Shown: positions 45,492 to 55,081 of the stretch, one piece after another
How positions within the stretch are numbered: position 1 is the stretch's first letter
How the letters are laid out: every line of letters starts with the position of its first letter
Source of the DNA: Corynebacterium sp. HMSC27B11
GTDB lineage: Bacteria > Actinomycetota > Actinomycetes > Mycobacteriales > Mycobacteriaceae
Length of the DNA stretch: 56,787 bases
Direction of reading: 5' to 3'
Assembly (NCBI RefSeq): GCF_001815985.1
Contig: NZ_KV823570.1
Coordinates: 1-56,787, forward strand
Notes under the pieces: generated by a model
The model's input: the letters and a program-made list of their open reading frames with translations, nothing else
Told to the model about the DNA's origin: nothing
Database searches by the model: none
Translations under genes and position numbers: made by a program

Positions 45492-45908
45492 TTAGCTCTT
45501 TCGCGCCCGGAGCTGGGCGATTCCGCGCCAACCGAAGAGCAGCAGCGCGGACATCACAGTGGCCACCAGGATGAAGGACCAGTGCGGGATCGCCGAGTTG
45601 CGGACACCCCAAATACCCAGCCCGACGATGAGGCTGCCCAGCCACACGAATACCCCGGTGCGCAGTGCCCGGCCGGCGGCGCGGGCACCCGTGGCGAGCA
45701 GGATGCCCCAGACGATCGCCGCCCCCAGCATGAAGGGCCAGGCGGTGTCCAGCCAGCGCAGGACGCTGAAGCCCGAGCCGTCGTCGTGGGCCAGGCGCGC
45801 GAGCAGCGCGAAGATCAGCAGCGCCAGAAGATCCAGTGCGGGCGCGAGAGCGCCGGAGGTCGGCGCCGTGGTGGTGGGGGCAGCAGCGTTGTGCGGGGCA
45901 GTAGACAT
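45492..45908 (-). CDS. DUF3054 family membrane protein
   Basis: 138 residues with four hydrophobic segments after a Thr/Ala/Pro-rich start. LDLLALLIFALLARLAH, WPFMLGAAIVWG and VFVWLGSLIVGLGIWG match the small actinobacterial family DUF3054. The function is unknown. It lies nine bases after the flippase-like gene and is presumably cotranscribed with it. Confidence 0.75.
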   Translation of the reverse strand: MSTAPHNAAAPTTTAPTSGALAPALDLLALLIFALLARLAHDDGSGFSVLRWLDTAWPFMLGAAIVWGILLATGARAAGRALRTGVFVWLGSLIVGLGIWGVRNSAIPHWSFILVATVMSALLLFGWRGIAQLRARKS

Positions 45909-45917
45909 GCCCTCAGC

Positions 45918-47039
45918 TTAGCCGGAGGTGGGGCCGGGGTTCTTGGGCGCTTCGGGGGAGGTCTTCGAGCCTGTACTCGGGGCGGCCTCAGCGGCTGCCT
46001 TCGAGGCGTCGGCCTCAGAACCCGGTGCCAGCTCGCGGGGGTTGGGCAGCTTCGCCACGAGGAAGGTGAACCAGCCCAAACCCACGAGGCCGACGAAGCT
46101 GAACATGCGGAAGACAATCACGGCGGCGAAGGCCTGCCCGGAGGTCAGCCCCGCAACCCCCACGAGGGTCGTGGTCAGCATGATGTCCACCGGACCCAGC
46201 CCGCCCGGGGTGATCTGCGCCTGCCCGACCAACTTGGCGGAGATGAAGCTCAGCACCACCCCGGCGATCGGCGCCTTCGCCCCCACCGCGTAGGTGCAGG
46301 CCAACAGGCAAATGATCTCCAGGATCCAGTTCAGCAGGGACCAGTTAATCGCCAGCGCGAGCTTCGGCAGCGGCAGCTCCACCGTCGCAAGCTGCTCGGA
46401 GAAGCCCGCGAGCTGCTCCACGTGCCGATCTTCCGGCTTCTTGCGCCAGCGGTTGAAAGCCCGCAGTCGGGCGATCAGCCAGTCCTCCACCTTCTTGGGG
46501 TTGCGAGCGGCCCAATTCGTTAAGGACGCCAACACCACCAACACCACAAGCGAGACAGCCAACGTGAGTGGGTTGACCTTCAGCCCGAGGAAGAAGACCG
46601 AGCCGATCCCCAGCAAAGCCATGCCCGCGCCCGCGAGCAGGCCGGAGAAGACCATGTACCAGCTGGCGATCACCGGGGTCGCACCCCACTTCAGCTGCTC
46701 CCGGAAGATCATCGCCACAGAGATGGCGGGCCCGCCGGGGAGGGATGCGGACCAGGCATTCGCGACCAGCCCCAGCACGTTGGCTGAGAGGCGCCGGACC
46801 TTGATACCCGCCGAGCGCAGCAGCACGACCATGACCTCCGCCTGCGCGAACATCGACAGCAGGACGGTCACGGCGGCGAGCAGCAGCCAGCGGTTATCGG
46901 CAGCCTTCAGCTCCTCCCACCCGTTTTCCAGGAAGCCGAAGTGGCGGTGCGCCATGAACGCGATGGCGGCGAGCACCGCCAGCGAGATGGCGATCCGGGT
47001 GAGGGGGGAGCGAAAGAAAGCGGAGGTCTTGGCGAGCAC
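45918..47039 (-). CDS. Lysylphosphatidylglycerol synthase TM-domain (flippase-like) protein
   Basis: 373 residues from a GTG at 47039 that overlaps the MmpL stop as TAGTG; a GTG at 47066 would add nine residues. About seven to eight membrane segments carry the family motifs, such as NVLGLVANAWSASLPGG and KLVGQAQITPGGLGPVD. This domain is the membrane part of MprF and stands alone in many actinobacterial envelope loci, where a role in moving lipid-linked substances is suspected. The C-terminus is a soluble Ala/Pro/Ser tail. Coupling to the trehalose monomycolate transporter gene hints at a shared role. Confidence 0.82.
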   Translation of the reverse strand: MLAKTSAFFRSPLTRIAISLAVLAAIAFMAHRHFGFLENGWEELKAADNRWLLLAAVTVLLSMFAQAEVMVVLLRSAGIKVRRLSANVLGLVANAWSASLPGGPAISVAMIFREQLKWGATPVIASWYMVFSGLLAGAGMALLGIGSVFFLGLKVNPLTLAVSLVVLVVLASLTNWAARNPKKVEDWLIARLRAFNRWRKKPEDRHVEQLAGFSEQLATVELPLPKLALAINWSLLNWILEIICLLACTYAVGAKAPIAGVVLSFISAKLVGQAQITPGGLGPVDIMLTTTLVGVAGLTSGQAFAAVIVFRMFSFVGLVGLGWFTFLVAKLPNPRELAPGSEADASKAAAEAAPSTGSKTSPEAPKNPGPTSG

Positions 47040-49615
47040 TAGTCCTGGCGCCCCTCCTCGCGGCACCCCTCTTCACGGTGCCCCTCCTCACGACGTCTCA
47101 GCTCCGCCATGAGTTTCTCGAAGGGTACGGTGCGCCCACGCTGCCCGGCATCCTCAGCCTCTGGTTCAACAGTCAGCTCAGCAGCAGCCTCGTTGTCTGT
47201 GTCGACGTCGCCCTCGTCGTCTGTGTCCTCCGCGTGGTCCTCGTCCGCAGCTTCGACGTTGTCCGCGAGGCCGGCATCCTCGGTGCGCTCATCGTCGACG
47301 TCCACGTCCTCGTGCTCATCTTCGGCGTGAGCCTCGGGGAGCGGTTCCGGCAGGGGCTCCCGCTGGCCGGCGTGCTCCGGGGCGGTCTCGGTGGCGGCCC
47401 CACCGGTCGTGGCAGTGGCGCCGGCCGCCGCCGGTGTGCCAGCACCCACCAGGGCCGGCTCGGCGGCGCCCACGGCGACCGGGGAATCAGCCAGCTGCTC
47501 GTTGTGGCCAACCTTCTCGGACAGCCGCTGTACCCAGCGGGGTGCCCACCAGTTGTCCTCGCGCAGCATGTGCATCACGGCCGGAACCAGCAACAGGCGG
47601 ATGACGGTGGCGTCCAAAATCAGGGCCGTGATCATGCCGTAGGCGATGTACTTCATCATCACGATGTCCGAGAATCCGAAGGCGCCCGCGACCACGATCA
47701 TGATCAGGGCGGCGGCGGTGATGATGCCGCCGGTATTCGCCACGCCGAAGCGGATCGAACGGTCGGTGCTCTCCCCGTGGGAGCGGGCCTCCACCATGCG
47801 GGAGACTAGGAAGACCTCGTAGTCCGTGGACAAGCCAAAGAGGATTGCCACGATGAGCACCAGGATCGGGCTCATCAGTGGGCCCGGGGTGAAGTTGAAC
47901 AGGTCCGCGCCCACACCGTCGACGAAGAGCAGGGTCAGCACGCCCAGGGTCGCGCCGATGCCCAGCACGTTCATGATCACGGCCTTCGCCGGGATGATCA
48001 GCGAGCCGAAGACCAGCGCCATGAGCACGAAACTGACCACCACGATGTAGAGCATCATCCACGGCAGCTTGTCGAACAGGGCCTGGATGGACTCCTGCTC
48101 CATGGCCGGAGTGCCGGCGACCAGAACCTCGGCGCCCTCGGCATTCAGGTCCTCCAGCTCCTCGACGATGCGCTTGTAGTCATCGCGGTCGGCGATGCCG
48201 GTGGACAGCACCGTCGTGTCGTCCTTCGTCGGCTGCGTGACACGGAACGGACCAGTCAGCCCGGTGATGTCGTTGGCCTCCCGGTAGACCTGGGCCACCG
48301 CCTGCTGATCGCCCTGAATGACGAGCTTGATCGGGTCGGTGCGGAAGGCCGGGAACTTCTCGTCGAAGTTATTCTGCGCCACACGAGTGGTCTCGTTCGG
48401 CGGCAGGTAGGTCTCGTTGATTCCGCCGAACTTGATGCCAGCCATCGGGGCGGTCAGGGCCAGCAGCAGCGCGACCAGCAGGAAGGTCACGGCCTTGGAG
48501 TGGCGCATCGCGAAGGCCGGGATGCGACCCCAGATGGTGTTGATCTGCTCGTCGCGGGTGCGGGTCTTGTGCTTGCGCACCGCCCACTTATCGATGTTGT
48601 GGCCCAGCATGCCGAAGATGCTCGGCAGCACCATCACGGAGAGCAGCGCAGCCAGGCCGACCGCGCTCATCGCGCCGAAGGCCACGGACTTCAGGAAGGC
48701 CTGCGGGAAGATCAGCAGGCCGGAGAGCGCGACGGCCACCATCGCTGCGGAGAAGACCACCGTCTTGCCGGCCGTCGCGGTGGTGTTTCGCACCGCGGTG
48801 GGAACGTCGCTGCCCTCGGCGAGCTCCTCGCGGAAGCGGGAGACCATGAACAGGCCGTAGTCGATCGCCAGGCCCAGACCCAGCAGGGTGACGACGGAGA
48901 TCGCGAAGACGTTGATCTGCGTGGTCGCCGCAAGCAGTGAGAGCACGCCCAGGGAACCGAGGATGGAGAGTACGCCCACCAGCAGCGGCATCAGCGCGGC
49001 GATCACGCCACCGAAGACGATGAGCAGCAGCACACCGACCGCCGGCAGGGCGTAGATCTCGGCGCGGGAGATATCCCGGGACATGCCCGAATCCAGTGCC
49101 CCGGCCACCGCGGTCTGGCCCGCGATCTCCGTCTTCAGTCCCGGCACCTCGATCTTGGCCAGGTCATCCTCGATGGCGCGCAGGTTGTTCAGGACGTCCT
49201 CGTCCTCACCCTTCATCGCCAGGGAAGCGAAGGCGGCGTCGCCCTCCGGGGTGGCCATTTGGCGTGGCCCGTTGGCCCAGTAGGAGTTGATCGTGCGGAT
49301 GTTATCCGGGTACTTCTCCTCCAGGGCGGTCAGCTGCTTCGTTAGCGATTCCTTGACCTCCGGGGTGGTCACCGACTGCGGCTTGTCGCCCGTGACCAGC
49401 AGAATCACGTCGCCCGAGTCATCGCGACCGAAGATCTCCTCCTCGATCTCCTTCGCCCGGGTGGACTGCGAGCCGGGGTCGTCCCAACCCTCCTGGCTCA
49501 GCCGGTCGTCCAGCTGCGTGCCCACGGTCGCGAAGAGCGCGAGCACGGCCGCGATGATGACCAGCGGGATGACCCGGCGGAAACGGTAGGCGAAATTTCC
49601 CCAAGCGCTAAACAT
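47039..49615 (-). CDS. cmpL1: MmpL3/CmpL1 family trehalose monomycolate transporter
   Basis: 858 residues from ATG 49615 (MFSAWGNFAYRFRR). Two RND halves each have a first helix, a periplasmic domain and five more helices. The proton-relay Asp-Tyr pairs are Asp252-Tyr253 (GLGLAIDYGLFMVSRF) and Asp598-Tyr599 (FGLSTDYEVFLVSRM). The C-terminal 120 residues are cytoplasmic and very acidic (many Asp/Glu), then end in basic RREEGHREEG-like repeats. It exports trehalose monomycolate for the mycolyltransferases encoded further left. The order MmpL-NYN-TrmB matches Rv0206c-Rv0208c. It overlaps the NYN gene by eight bases. Confidence 0.95.
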   Translation of the reverse strand: MFSAWGNFAYRFRRVIPLVIIAAVLALFATVGTQLDDRLSQEGWDDPGSQSTRAKEIEEEIFGRDDSGDVILLVTGDKPQSVTTPEVKESLTKQLTALEEKYPDNIRTINSYWANGPRQMATPEGDAAFASLAMKGEDEDVLNNLRAIEDDLAKIEVPGLKTEIAGQTAVAGALDSGMSRDISRAEIYALPAVGVLLLIVFGGVIAALMPLLVGVLSILGSLGVLSLLAATTQINVFAISVVTLLGLGLAIDYGLFMVSRFREELAEGSDVPTAVRNTTATAGKTVVFSAAMVAVALSGLLIFPQAFLKSVAFGAMSAVGLAALLSVMVLPSIFGMLGHNIDKWAVRKHKTRTRDEQINTIWGRIPAFAMRHSKAVTFLLVALLLALTAPMAGIKFGGINETYLPPNETTRVAQNNFDEKFPAFRTDPIKLVIQGDQQAVAQVYREANDITGLTGPFRVTQPTKDDTTVLSTGIADRDDYKRIVEELEDLNAEGAEVLVAGTPAMEQESIQALFDKLPWMMLYIVVVSFVLMALVFGSLIIPAKAVIMNVLGIGATLGVLTLLFVDGVGADLFNFTPGPLMSPILVLIVAILFGLSTDYEVFLVSRMVEARSHGESTDRSIRFGVANTGGIITAAALIMIVVAGAFGFSDIVMMKYIAYGMITALILDATVIRLLLVPAVMHMLREDNWWAPRWVQRLSEKVGHNEQLADSPVAVGAAEPALVGAGTPAAAGATATTGGAATETAPEHAGQREPLPEPLPEAHAEDEHEDVDVDDERTEDAGLADNVEAADEDHAEDTDDEGDVDTDNEAAAELTVEPEAEDAGQRGRTVPFEKLMAELRRREEGHREEGCREEGRQD

Positions 49616-50354
49616 GGAAGTTGTTCTCCGAAGGGTTGTGGTGGTTGTTGTCCCTGCGCTCGGCAAGCGCAGTCAGCGGGCGGAAAGGCTGCAGCCAAGC
49701 GCCCTCGTCCGGCAGGTTGTCCAGGCTCACGCGCGGCAGCGGTTCGCGGAAGACCCCGGGGATATCCTCCAGGTCCACGAAACGCAGCTTCTCGTTGCCC
49801 AGCACCCAGGCGACATGCTCCCGGAAGCCGATGACGGTGACGGGGATGTCCTCGGAGAGCTCCTCCAGGGTCTCCCGGAAGTTCTGGCCATCCGCGCTGG
49901 CGACGATCAGCCCGTCGAGAACGCCCTCCGAGTGACGGCGACGGATGAGCTCCAGCATGTCGGCGTCGACGTCCGAATCCTCGGTGATCTTGGGCTTGGC
50001 GAAGACGGCGAAGCCCACGTTGCGCAGGGCTTCCACCCAGGGACGGACGACGTCAGCGCCGCCGGGGGTGATGTTCGTGAAGACGGTCGCTTCGGGCTCG
50101 ATCAGCTCCTCACCGCTGAGCCCGAAGTCCTCGTTGAGCTGCTCGGTTTCGTCGATGACCCAGCGGCCCACCGCGTCGAAGCGGGGACGGTGGGCGGCGG
50201 TGGGGCGAGCCCCCAGGATCGCGCCCAGCCCCATGTCGATATTCGGGGCGTCCCACACCAGCAGCAGGGTGGGGCGGGTCTCGGTGGCGGAACCGTAGGA
50301 GCGATGCTGCTCCCCGACGGTGGTGCCGGCACCGGAAGAAGAAGGACTAGTCAT
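49608..50354 (-). CDS. NYN domain protein (Rv0207c family)
   Basis: 248 residues from ATG 50354. The core is LLLVWDAPNIDMGLGAILG, then SGEELIEPEATVF, DVDADMLELIRRRH and LIVASADGQNFRETLEEL; the spaced aspartates form the PIN-like site of NYN ribonucleases. Its fixed place between trmB and mmpL3 in mycolate producers suggests a link to envelope transport or RNA processing; none is proven. No Shine-Dalgarno is seen, and a TTTATC box lies just upstream. Confidence 0.85.
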   Translation of the reverse strand: MTSPSSSGAGTTVGEQHRSYGSATETRPTLLLVWDAPNIDMGLGAILGARPTAAHRPRFDAVGRWVIDETEQLNEDFGLSGEELIEPEATVFTNITPGGADVVRPWVEALRNVGFAVFAKPKITEDSDVDADMLELIRRRHSEGVLDGLIVASADGQNFRETLEELSEDIPVTVIGFREHVAWVLGNEKLRFVDLEDIPGVFREPLPRVSLDNLPDEGAWLQPFRPLTALAERRDNNHHNPSENNFHV

Positions 50355-50492
50355 ATGCGGGATAAATTGTGATGAAACGTTGTCAGCGGTGAGAAAACCA
50401 CTTAAGAAAAATCTGGAATAGGGATCAATCCAAACTACCACCGGTTACCCCGCGTCCCTAGGAGCTATTTCCCAGGGAAGACTAACGAGCGG

Positions 50493-51350
50493 CTACTTCT
50501 TCGTCCACAGGTATTCCTTAATAGTGTGCTCCTTGCGCAGGCCCTTGTCCTCAAACTTCGTCAGCAGCTGGCGGTCCACCAACTGGCCGAGGTGGCCACG
50601 CCCGTCGTCCGCGCCGCTGGCGAGCTCCTCGGGCCAGCCCAGGTATTCGAGCTGCGGTTCGGCGTTCACGAGCTCGTCGATCCACTCGGCGTAGTCCGCG
50701 TGGTCGGTGGCGACGTGCAGGATGCCGCCCGGGCGCAGCCGGCTGGCGATGAGGTGCAGCGTGCCGGTCTGCACGATGCGGCGCTTGTGGTGGCGGGCCT
50801 TGGGCCACGGGTCCGGGAAGAAGATGCGCACCCCGGCCAGGGACTCGGGGCGGAACATGCGCTGCAGCACCTCCACGCCGTCGCCCTTGATCATGCGGAT
50901 GTTCTCGATGCCCTCGCGGCTCACCGCGCCGACGAGCTTGGCCAGGCCGGGACGGTAGAGCTCGACGGCGACGATATTCTTATCGGTCTCCAGCGGGGCC
51001 ATTGCGGCGGTGGAGGTGCCGGTGCCGGAGCCGATCTCCACGATCGTGTCTGCATGGCGGCCGAACCATTCATCCAGGTCGATGTACTGCTCGTTGACCT
51101 GCTCGTCGAGCTCCTTGCCCAGGCGCGGCCAGTTGGCTTCCCAGGTGGCCTCCTGGTTATCGGTGAGCGTGCCGCGGCGGAAGGCGAAGCTGGATAGCCG
51201 TGGGTAGTCGCGGCCGTCGTTGAACACCGTCTGAAGTGGGCGCCTGCCGGTGCCTCCGGTAACTTCCGGCGCCGGTGCGGAGTTTTCTTCTGAAAGGGCT
51301 TGCTGGTGGTCGTCCTGTGGGGAATTATTGGAGCTAGTCATCGTCATCAT
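50493..51350 (-). CDS. trmB: tRNA (guanine-N7)-methyltransferase
   Basis: 285 residues; the ATG triplets at 51350, 51347 and 51341 are all possible starts. The SAM site is [16 protein letters not shown], and the TrmB hallmark is [20 protein letters not shown]. It makes m7G46 in tRNA. The N-terminal 45 residues are a disordered extension. The 138-base gap to the NYN gene shows no gene and holds the NYN promoter. Confidence 0.93.
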   Translation of the reverse strand: MMTMTSSNNSPQDDHQQALSEENSAPAPEVTGGTGRRPLQTVFNDGRDYPRLSSFAFRRGTLTDNQEATWEANWPRLGKELDEQVNEQYIDLDEWFGRHADTIVEIGSGTGTSTAAMAPLETDKNIVAVELYRPGLAKLVGAVSREGIENIRMIKGDGVEVLQRMFRPESLAGVRIFFPDPWPKARHHKRRIVQTGTLHLIASRLRPGGILHVATDHADYAEWIDELVNAEPQLEYLGWPEELASGADDGRGHLGQLVDRQLLTKFEDKGLRKEHTIKEYLWTKK

Positions 51351-51456
51351 TCTTGCAGATGGTCTGGTTTTCCGGGAGTTTCGGCGTGGGGTACGCCGCC
51401 CGGGGCCTAAGGCGATGGGGGAGAGCCCGGGACAAGCCCGGGGAAATGGGGGAAAG

Positions 51457-52311
51457 ATGAAGACTATTGCCGTGATCGGCCCAGACGAGGCCGAGGCGAA
51501 GAAGGTCGCCGAGCAGCTCACCGGGGTGCGGGCGGTGCCGGGGGCGGGGCCTGGGAAGGACATCGACGGGGTCGTCGCTGTCGCGGGGGAACCCACCGAG
51601 GAGGCCGTGGAGATCGTCCAGGCGGTCGCCCGCAACATCGGGGTGGTCGCGGTGCTCAGCGACCACCGCTGGCCCAACATCCCAGGGGTCCATGTTCTTG
51701 GCTCCCAGGACATCGCCGGCCTACAGCGGTTGATCGACCGGCTCTACGTGGACGCCAAGCAGTGGGAGCTGGCGGCGCGCCGGGCGGATCAACAGCGCCT
51801 CGAACAGGTCCGCGTGGCGATCCGGCTGCGGATGCAGCGCTTCATCCGAGAGGGGTGCTCCGCCGCAGACCTGGGGGAAGCTGGCTCGGGCGGCCGCGAG
51901 CTGGCTCACCGGCGATTCCTGGCGGAGCTGCGCGTGGCGGTGCTGAGTCAGGGGATTTTGTGCCCGCCGGTGGATACCGCGCTTCCGCCGGCCGCCAAGC
52001 CGGTGGAGGTGCCCGGCCGGGCCGCGCAACTAGCCACCCTGGCAGTTGGGGTGCTGGGCGCGGTCGGCCTGCTGTTCGCGGTGGGTCGGCTGGCGGGCTA
52101 CCCGTGGTTGGGGCTTAGTCTGGGGCTGCTCGCGGCGGTCGCGCTGGGATGGTTCCGGCTCAGCGCGCAGCAGCGGGCTATCGACCAGGCTCAACGAGAG
52201 GCGGACTTCCGCATGCTCCAGGAAGCCTGGAGCGCACAAGTTACAGAGACGATCACCCGCATGAACATTCCGCGGGTGGCTGAGCAGCTGACGCTGCGAA
52301 CGGGGGCATAG
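51457..52311 (+). CDS. Uncharacterised protein with N-terminal Rossmann-like part and two membrane helices
   Basis: 284 residues from ATG 51457 directly after GGGGGAAAG. The start [21 protein letters not shown], with its alternating strands and helices, is like a Rossmann or CheY-type fold but lacks a clear P-loop. A helical part follows ([28 protein letters not shown], about 105-170), then two hydrophobic helices (about 195-240) and a coiled C-terminus. This architecture resembles corynebacterial proteins found next to trmB. Four bases separate its stop from the next ATG. I do not recognise a function. Confidence 0.65.
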   Translation: MKTIAVIGPDEAEAKKVAEQLTGVRAVPGAGPGKDIDGVVAVAGEPTEEAVEIVQAVARNIGVVAVLSDHRWPNIPGVHVLGSQDIAGLQRLIDRLYVDAKQWELAARRADQQRLEQVRVAIRLRMQRFIREGCSAADLGEAGSGGRELAHRRFLAELRVAVLSQGILCPPVDTALPPAAKPVEVPGRAAQLATLAVGVLGAVGLLFAVGRLAGYPWLGLSLGLLAAVALGWFRLSAQQRAIDQAQREADFRMLQEAWSAQVTETITRMNIPRVAEQLTLRTGA

Positions 52312-52314
52312 AGC

Positions 52315-52695
52315 ATGGATTTTCTTGGCGATATCTTTTCCCACCTGCCGGCGGAGCCGGGAACTGCGGGGGCGCAGGACATGGTCTTCTCCGTTGGGGG
52401 CTCGGAGTATGCCATCCCCAATCCGCAGGGCTTAGGCTCCGCGACATTCACCGGCGAGGACGGCGTCACCACGGTCTCTGACCTGGACGGCGACGGGCAC
52501 GTGGACTACGTCAGCAACGTCTCCTACGACGGCAAGTGGACAGCCTGGCGTCCTGATGGGGCGGCGGATGCGAAAGAAAACGGGCAACAAGTGAGTGAGC
52601 CTGTGGAGGGGGTGGCCGAATCCACCCCCAATGAGGTGAGCAAAACCTGGGATGCCGGGCGCTGGGAATGTGTGGACCGGGGGGAGTGGGGCTAG
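52315..52695 (+). CDS. Small protein with Asp-rich calcium-loop-like motif
   Basis: 126 residues. The middle carries VSDLDGDGHVDYVSNVSYDGKW, a DxDxDG loop as in EF-hand and FG-GAP repeats; the strand around it suggests a small beta-structure like the DUF6802 family. No signal peptide is visible. It is cotranscribed with the membrane protein gene four bases upstream. Function unknown; calcium binding is only suggested by the loop. Confidence 0.65.
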   Translation: MDFLGDIFSHLPAEPGTAGAQDMVFSVGGSEYAIPNPQGLGSATFTGEDGVTTVSDLDGDGHVDYVSNVSYDGKWTAWRPDGAADAKENGQQVSEPVEGVAESTPNEVSKTWDAGRWECVDRGEWG

Positions 52696-52922
52696 TGTGG
52701 GGGGTGAAGAAAAACTCTGCGCATCAGCATTCATCAGCACGAATGAGCACCTCAGCGCCTGCGACGCGAATCTGTGCGTCGGGGCAGGGGACGCAGACTC
52801 GGTTGGAGTAGTCCACACAAAGGTGGGCAATTCCGGCTGATCCGTGAGTCTGGTCCCCACATCCGCTCTCAGAACCGATAGTGTTGAGCCAGAGAAATAG
52901 CCGAGCGTTAGGAAAATATTCG
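52696..52922 (+). promoter_or_regulatory. Intergenic region with the pck promoter
   Basis: GATAGT (52878-52883) is the best -10 candidate and AGGAA before the ATG at 52923 is the ribosome site. TGCGTC and GACGCA at about 52777-52797 form a small inverted repeat that might be an operator. No further gene is supported here. Confidence 0.35.
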
Positions 52923-54743
52923 ATGACCATCCGAGGGCTTGTCGGCGAGGCACCCACCAAGAACCAGGAGCTGCTGGACTGGATCGAAGAATCCGTAGAG
53001 CTGTTCCAGCCGGACTCCGTCGTATTTTGTGACGGCTCCGACGAGGAATGGAACCGGCTAGCCGAGCAGCTGGTCGAGGGAGGCACCCTCATCAAGCTGG
53101 ACGAGGAGGCACAGCCGAATAGCTTCCTCGCGCGCTCCAACCCGGCCGACGTGGCTCGCGTCGAGTCCCGCACCTTCATCTGCTCCGAGAAGGAGGAGGA
53201 CGCCGGCCCGACCAATAACTGGGTCGAGCCAGAGAAGATGCGCGAGGAGATGCGCCAGCACTTCTCCGGCTCCATGCGCGGCCGCACGATGTACGTCGTC
53301 CCGTTCTGCATGGGCCCGATCTCTGACCCGGAGCCGAAGCTGGGCATCGAGCTCACCGACTCCGCCTACGTCGTGATGTCCATGCGCATCATGACCCGCA
53401 TGGGTGCAGAGGCTCTGGCGAAGATCGACGAGACCGGTCAGTTCGTCAAGGGCTGGCACAGTGTCGGCGCTCCGCTGGAGCCGGGCGAGAAGGACGTCCC
53501 GTGGCCGTGCAATGACACGAAGTACATCACCCACTTCCCGGAGGACCGCGAGATCTGGTCCTACGGCTCCGGCTACGGCGGCAACGCCATCCTGGCCAAG
53601 AAGTGCTACGCCCTGCGCATCGCGACCGTCATGGGCCGCGACGAGGGCTGGATGGCCGAGCACATGCTGATCCTGAAGCTGATCAGCCCGGAGGATAAGG
53701 CGTACTACATCTGTGCCGCCTTCCCGTCTGCCTGCGGTAAGACCAACCTGGCGATGCTGCAGCCGACGATCCCGGGCTGGCGAGCGGAGGTCGTCGGTGA
53801 CGACATCGCGTGGCTGCGCTTCGGCGAGGACGGCCGCCTGTACGCCGTGAACCCGGAGAACGGCTTCTTCGGCGTGGCACCGGGCACCAACTACGCCTCC
53901 AACCCGGTCGCGATGAAGACCATGGAGCCGGGCAACACCCTGTACACCAACGTCGGCCTGACCGACGACAAGAACGTCTGGTGGGAGGGCCTGGAGAACA
54001 AGCCGGAGCACCTCATCGACTGGCTGGGCAACGAGTGGACCCCGGAGTCCGAGGACAAGGCCGCTCACCCGAATTCCCGCTACTGCTCGCCGATCTCCCA
54101 GTGCCCAACCGCGGCACCGGAGTACGACGACCACCGCGGCGTGCCGGTCTCTGCGATCCTGTTCGGTGGCCGCCGCTCGGACACCGTCCCGCTGGTGACC
54201 CAGGCCCGCGACTGGAACCACGCCACCTTCATCGGTGCGACGATGGCTTCCGGCCAGACCGCTGCTGCCGCTGAGGCTGCCGTGGGCTCCCTGCGTCACG
54301 ACCCGATGGCCATGCTGCCGTTCATCGGCTACAACGCCGGTGACTACCTGCAGCACTGGATCAACATGGGCGAAAAGGGCGGCGACAAGATGCCAGAGGT
54401 CTTCCTGGTCAACTGGTTCCGCCGCGGCGAGGACGGCCGCTTCCTGTGGCCGGGCTTCGGCGAGAACTCCCGCGTCCTGAAGTGGATCGTCGACCGCATT
54501 GAAGGCCGCGTCGAGGCCGACGAGACCGTGGTTGGCTACACCGCTCGCTACGAGGACCTCGACACCGAGGGCCTCTCCGAGCCGGAGGAGGACATCCGCG
54601 AGGCGCTGAGCGTCCACCCGGAGGAGTGGGATCGCGACGTCGCCTCCAACGAGGAGTGGCTGAAGTTCCTGGGCCCGAAGGTTCCGGCCGAGGTCTGGGA
54701 GCAGCACGAGGCGCTGAAGCAGCGCATCGAGGCTGCCAAGTAA
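52923..54743 (+). CDS. pckG: GTP-dependent phosphoenolpyruvate carboxykinase
   Basis: 606 residues from ATG 52923 ([14 protein letters not shown]). The kinase P-loop [13 protein letters not shown] at 268-280 contains the active-site Cys271. [15 protein letters not shown] and [19 protein letters not shown] segments ([13 protein letters not shown]) identify the GTP type. It decarboxylates oxaloacetate to PEP for gluconeogenesis. It stands next to the trmB/NYN/cmpL1 genes, as in C. glutamicum. Confidence 0.97.
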   Translation: MTIRGLVGEAPTKNQELLDWIEESVELFQPDSVVFCDGSDEEWNRLAEQLVEGGTLIKLDEEAQPNSFLARSNPADVARVESRTFICSEKEEDAGPTNNWVEPEKMREEMRQHFSGSMRGRTMYVVPFCMGPISDPEPKLGIELTDSAYVVMSMRIMTRMGAEALAKIDETGQFVKGWHSVGAPLEPGEKDVPWPCNDTKYITHFPEDREIWSYGSGYGGNAILAKKCYALRIATVMGRDEGWMAEHMLILKLISPEDKAYYICAAFPSACGKTNLAMLQPTIPGWRAEVVGDDIAWLRFGEDGRLYAVNPENGFFGVAPGTNYASNPVAMKTMEPGNTLYTNVGLTDDKNVWWEGLENKPEHLIDWLGNEWTPESEDKAAHPNSRYCSPISQCPTAAPEYDDHRGVPVSAILFGGRRSDTVPLVTQARDWNHATFIGATMASGQTAAAAEAAVGSLRHDPMAMLPFIGYNAGDYLQHWINMGEKGGDKMPEVFLVNWFRRGEDGRFLWPGFGENSRVLKWIVDRIEGRVEADETVVGYTARYEDLDTEGLSEPEEDIREALSVHPEEWDRDVASNEEWLKFLGPKVPAEVWEQHEALKQRIEAAK

Positions 54744-54768
54744 GCGCCTAGAAGCCTTCGCAAGAACG

Positions 54769-54802
54769 ACGGCCCCCGCCCGCTGGGTGGGGGCCGTTTT
54801 CT
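54769..54802 (+). terminator. Intrinsic terminator of pckG
   Basis: ACGGCCCCCGCCC (54769-54781) pairs with 54785-54797 with one G-U pair and a three-base loop. TTTTCT follows. Confidence 0.9.
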
Positions 54803-54873
54803 CGTGTCAAGAGAGCTTGCTGCGGGCACAGCGGTGGCTCTTGGCGAGACCGCCCCTGGATGCGGCTTCGCCA

Positions 54874-54995
54874 GCAGATGTTCGTCTGCCCAGTCGTCGA
54901 AGACAGAGCCCAGCACGGCCACCCTGCGGCTGCTCGCTCGCCTGCAGCTGCTCGTCTGCCCAGACGCCGAAGATAGAGCCCAGCACGCCCACCTG
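54874..54995 (-). repeat. Two imperfect 52-bp direct repeats, probable coding remnant
   Basis: 54874-54926 and 54944-54995 are about 85% alike (GCAG-TG-TCGTCTGCCCAG, then AGAGCCCAGCACG). On the minus strand they encode VAVLGSVFDDWADEHLLAK and VGVLGSIFGVWADEQLQAS in different frames, so the peptide is better conserved than chance. It looks like a duplicated gene fragment that has lost frame. The stretch 54803-55009 contains nothing else I can name. Confidence 0.5.
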
Positions 54996-55009
54996 TAGAA
55001 AGAACAACA

Positions 55010-55040
55010 CCCCGGCGCCACCATCACGGTGGGGCCGGGG
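55010..55040 (-). terminator. Terminator of ahpF
   Basis: CCCCGGCGCCACC and GGTGGGGCCGGGG pair with one mismatch around ATCAC. On the minus strand the hairpin is followed by TGTTGTTCTTTCT, so it acts after ahpF. Confidence 0.8.
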
Positions 55041-55081
55041 CGGATGCTTAACAGCCCGGGGTAGGGCTTAGCAGCGGAGCA

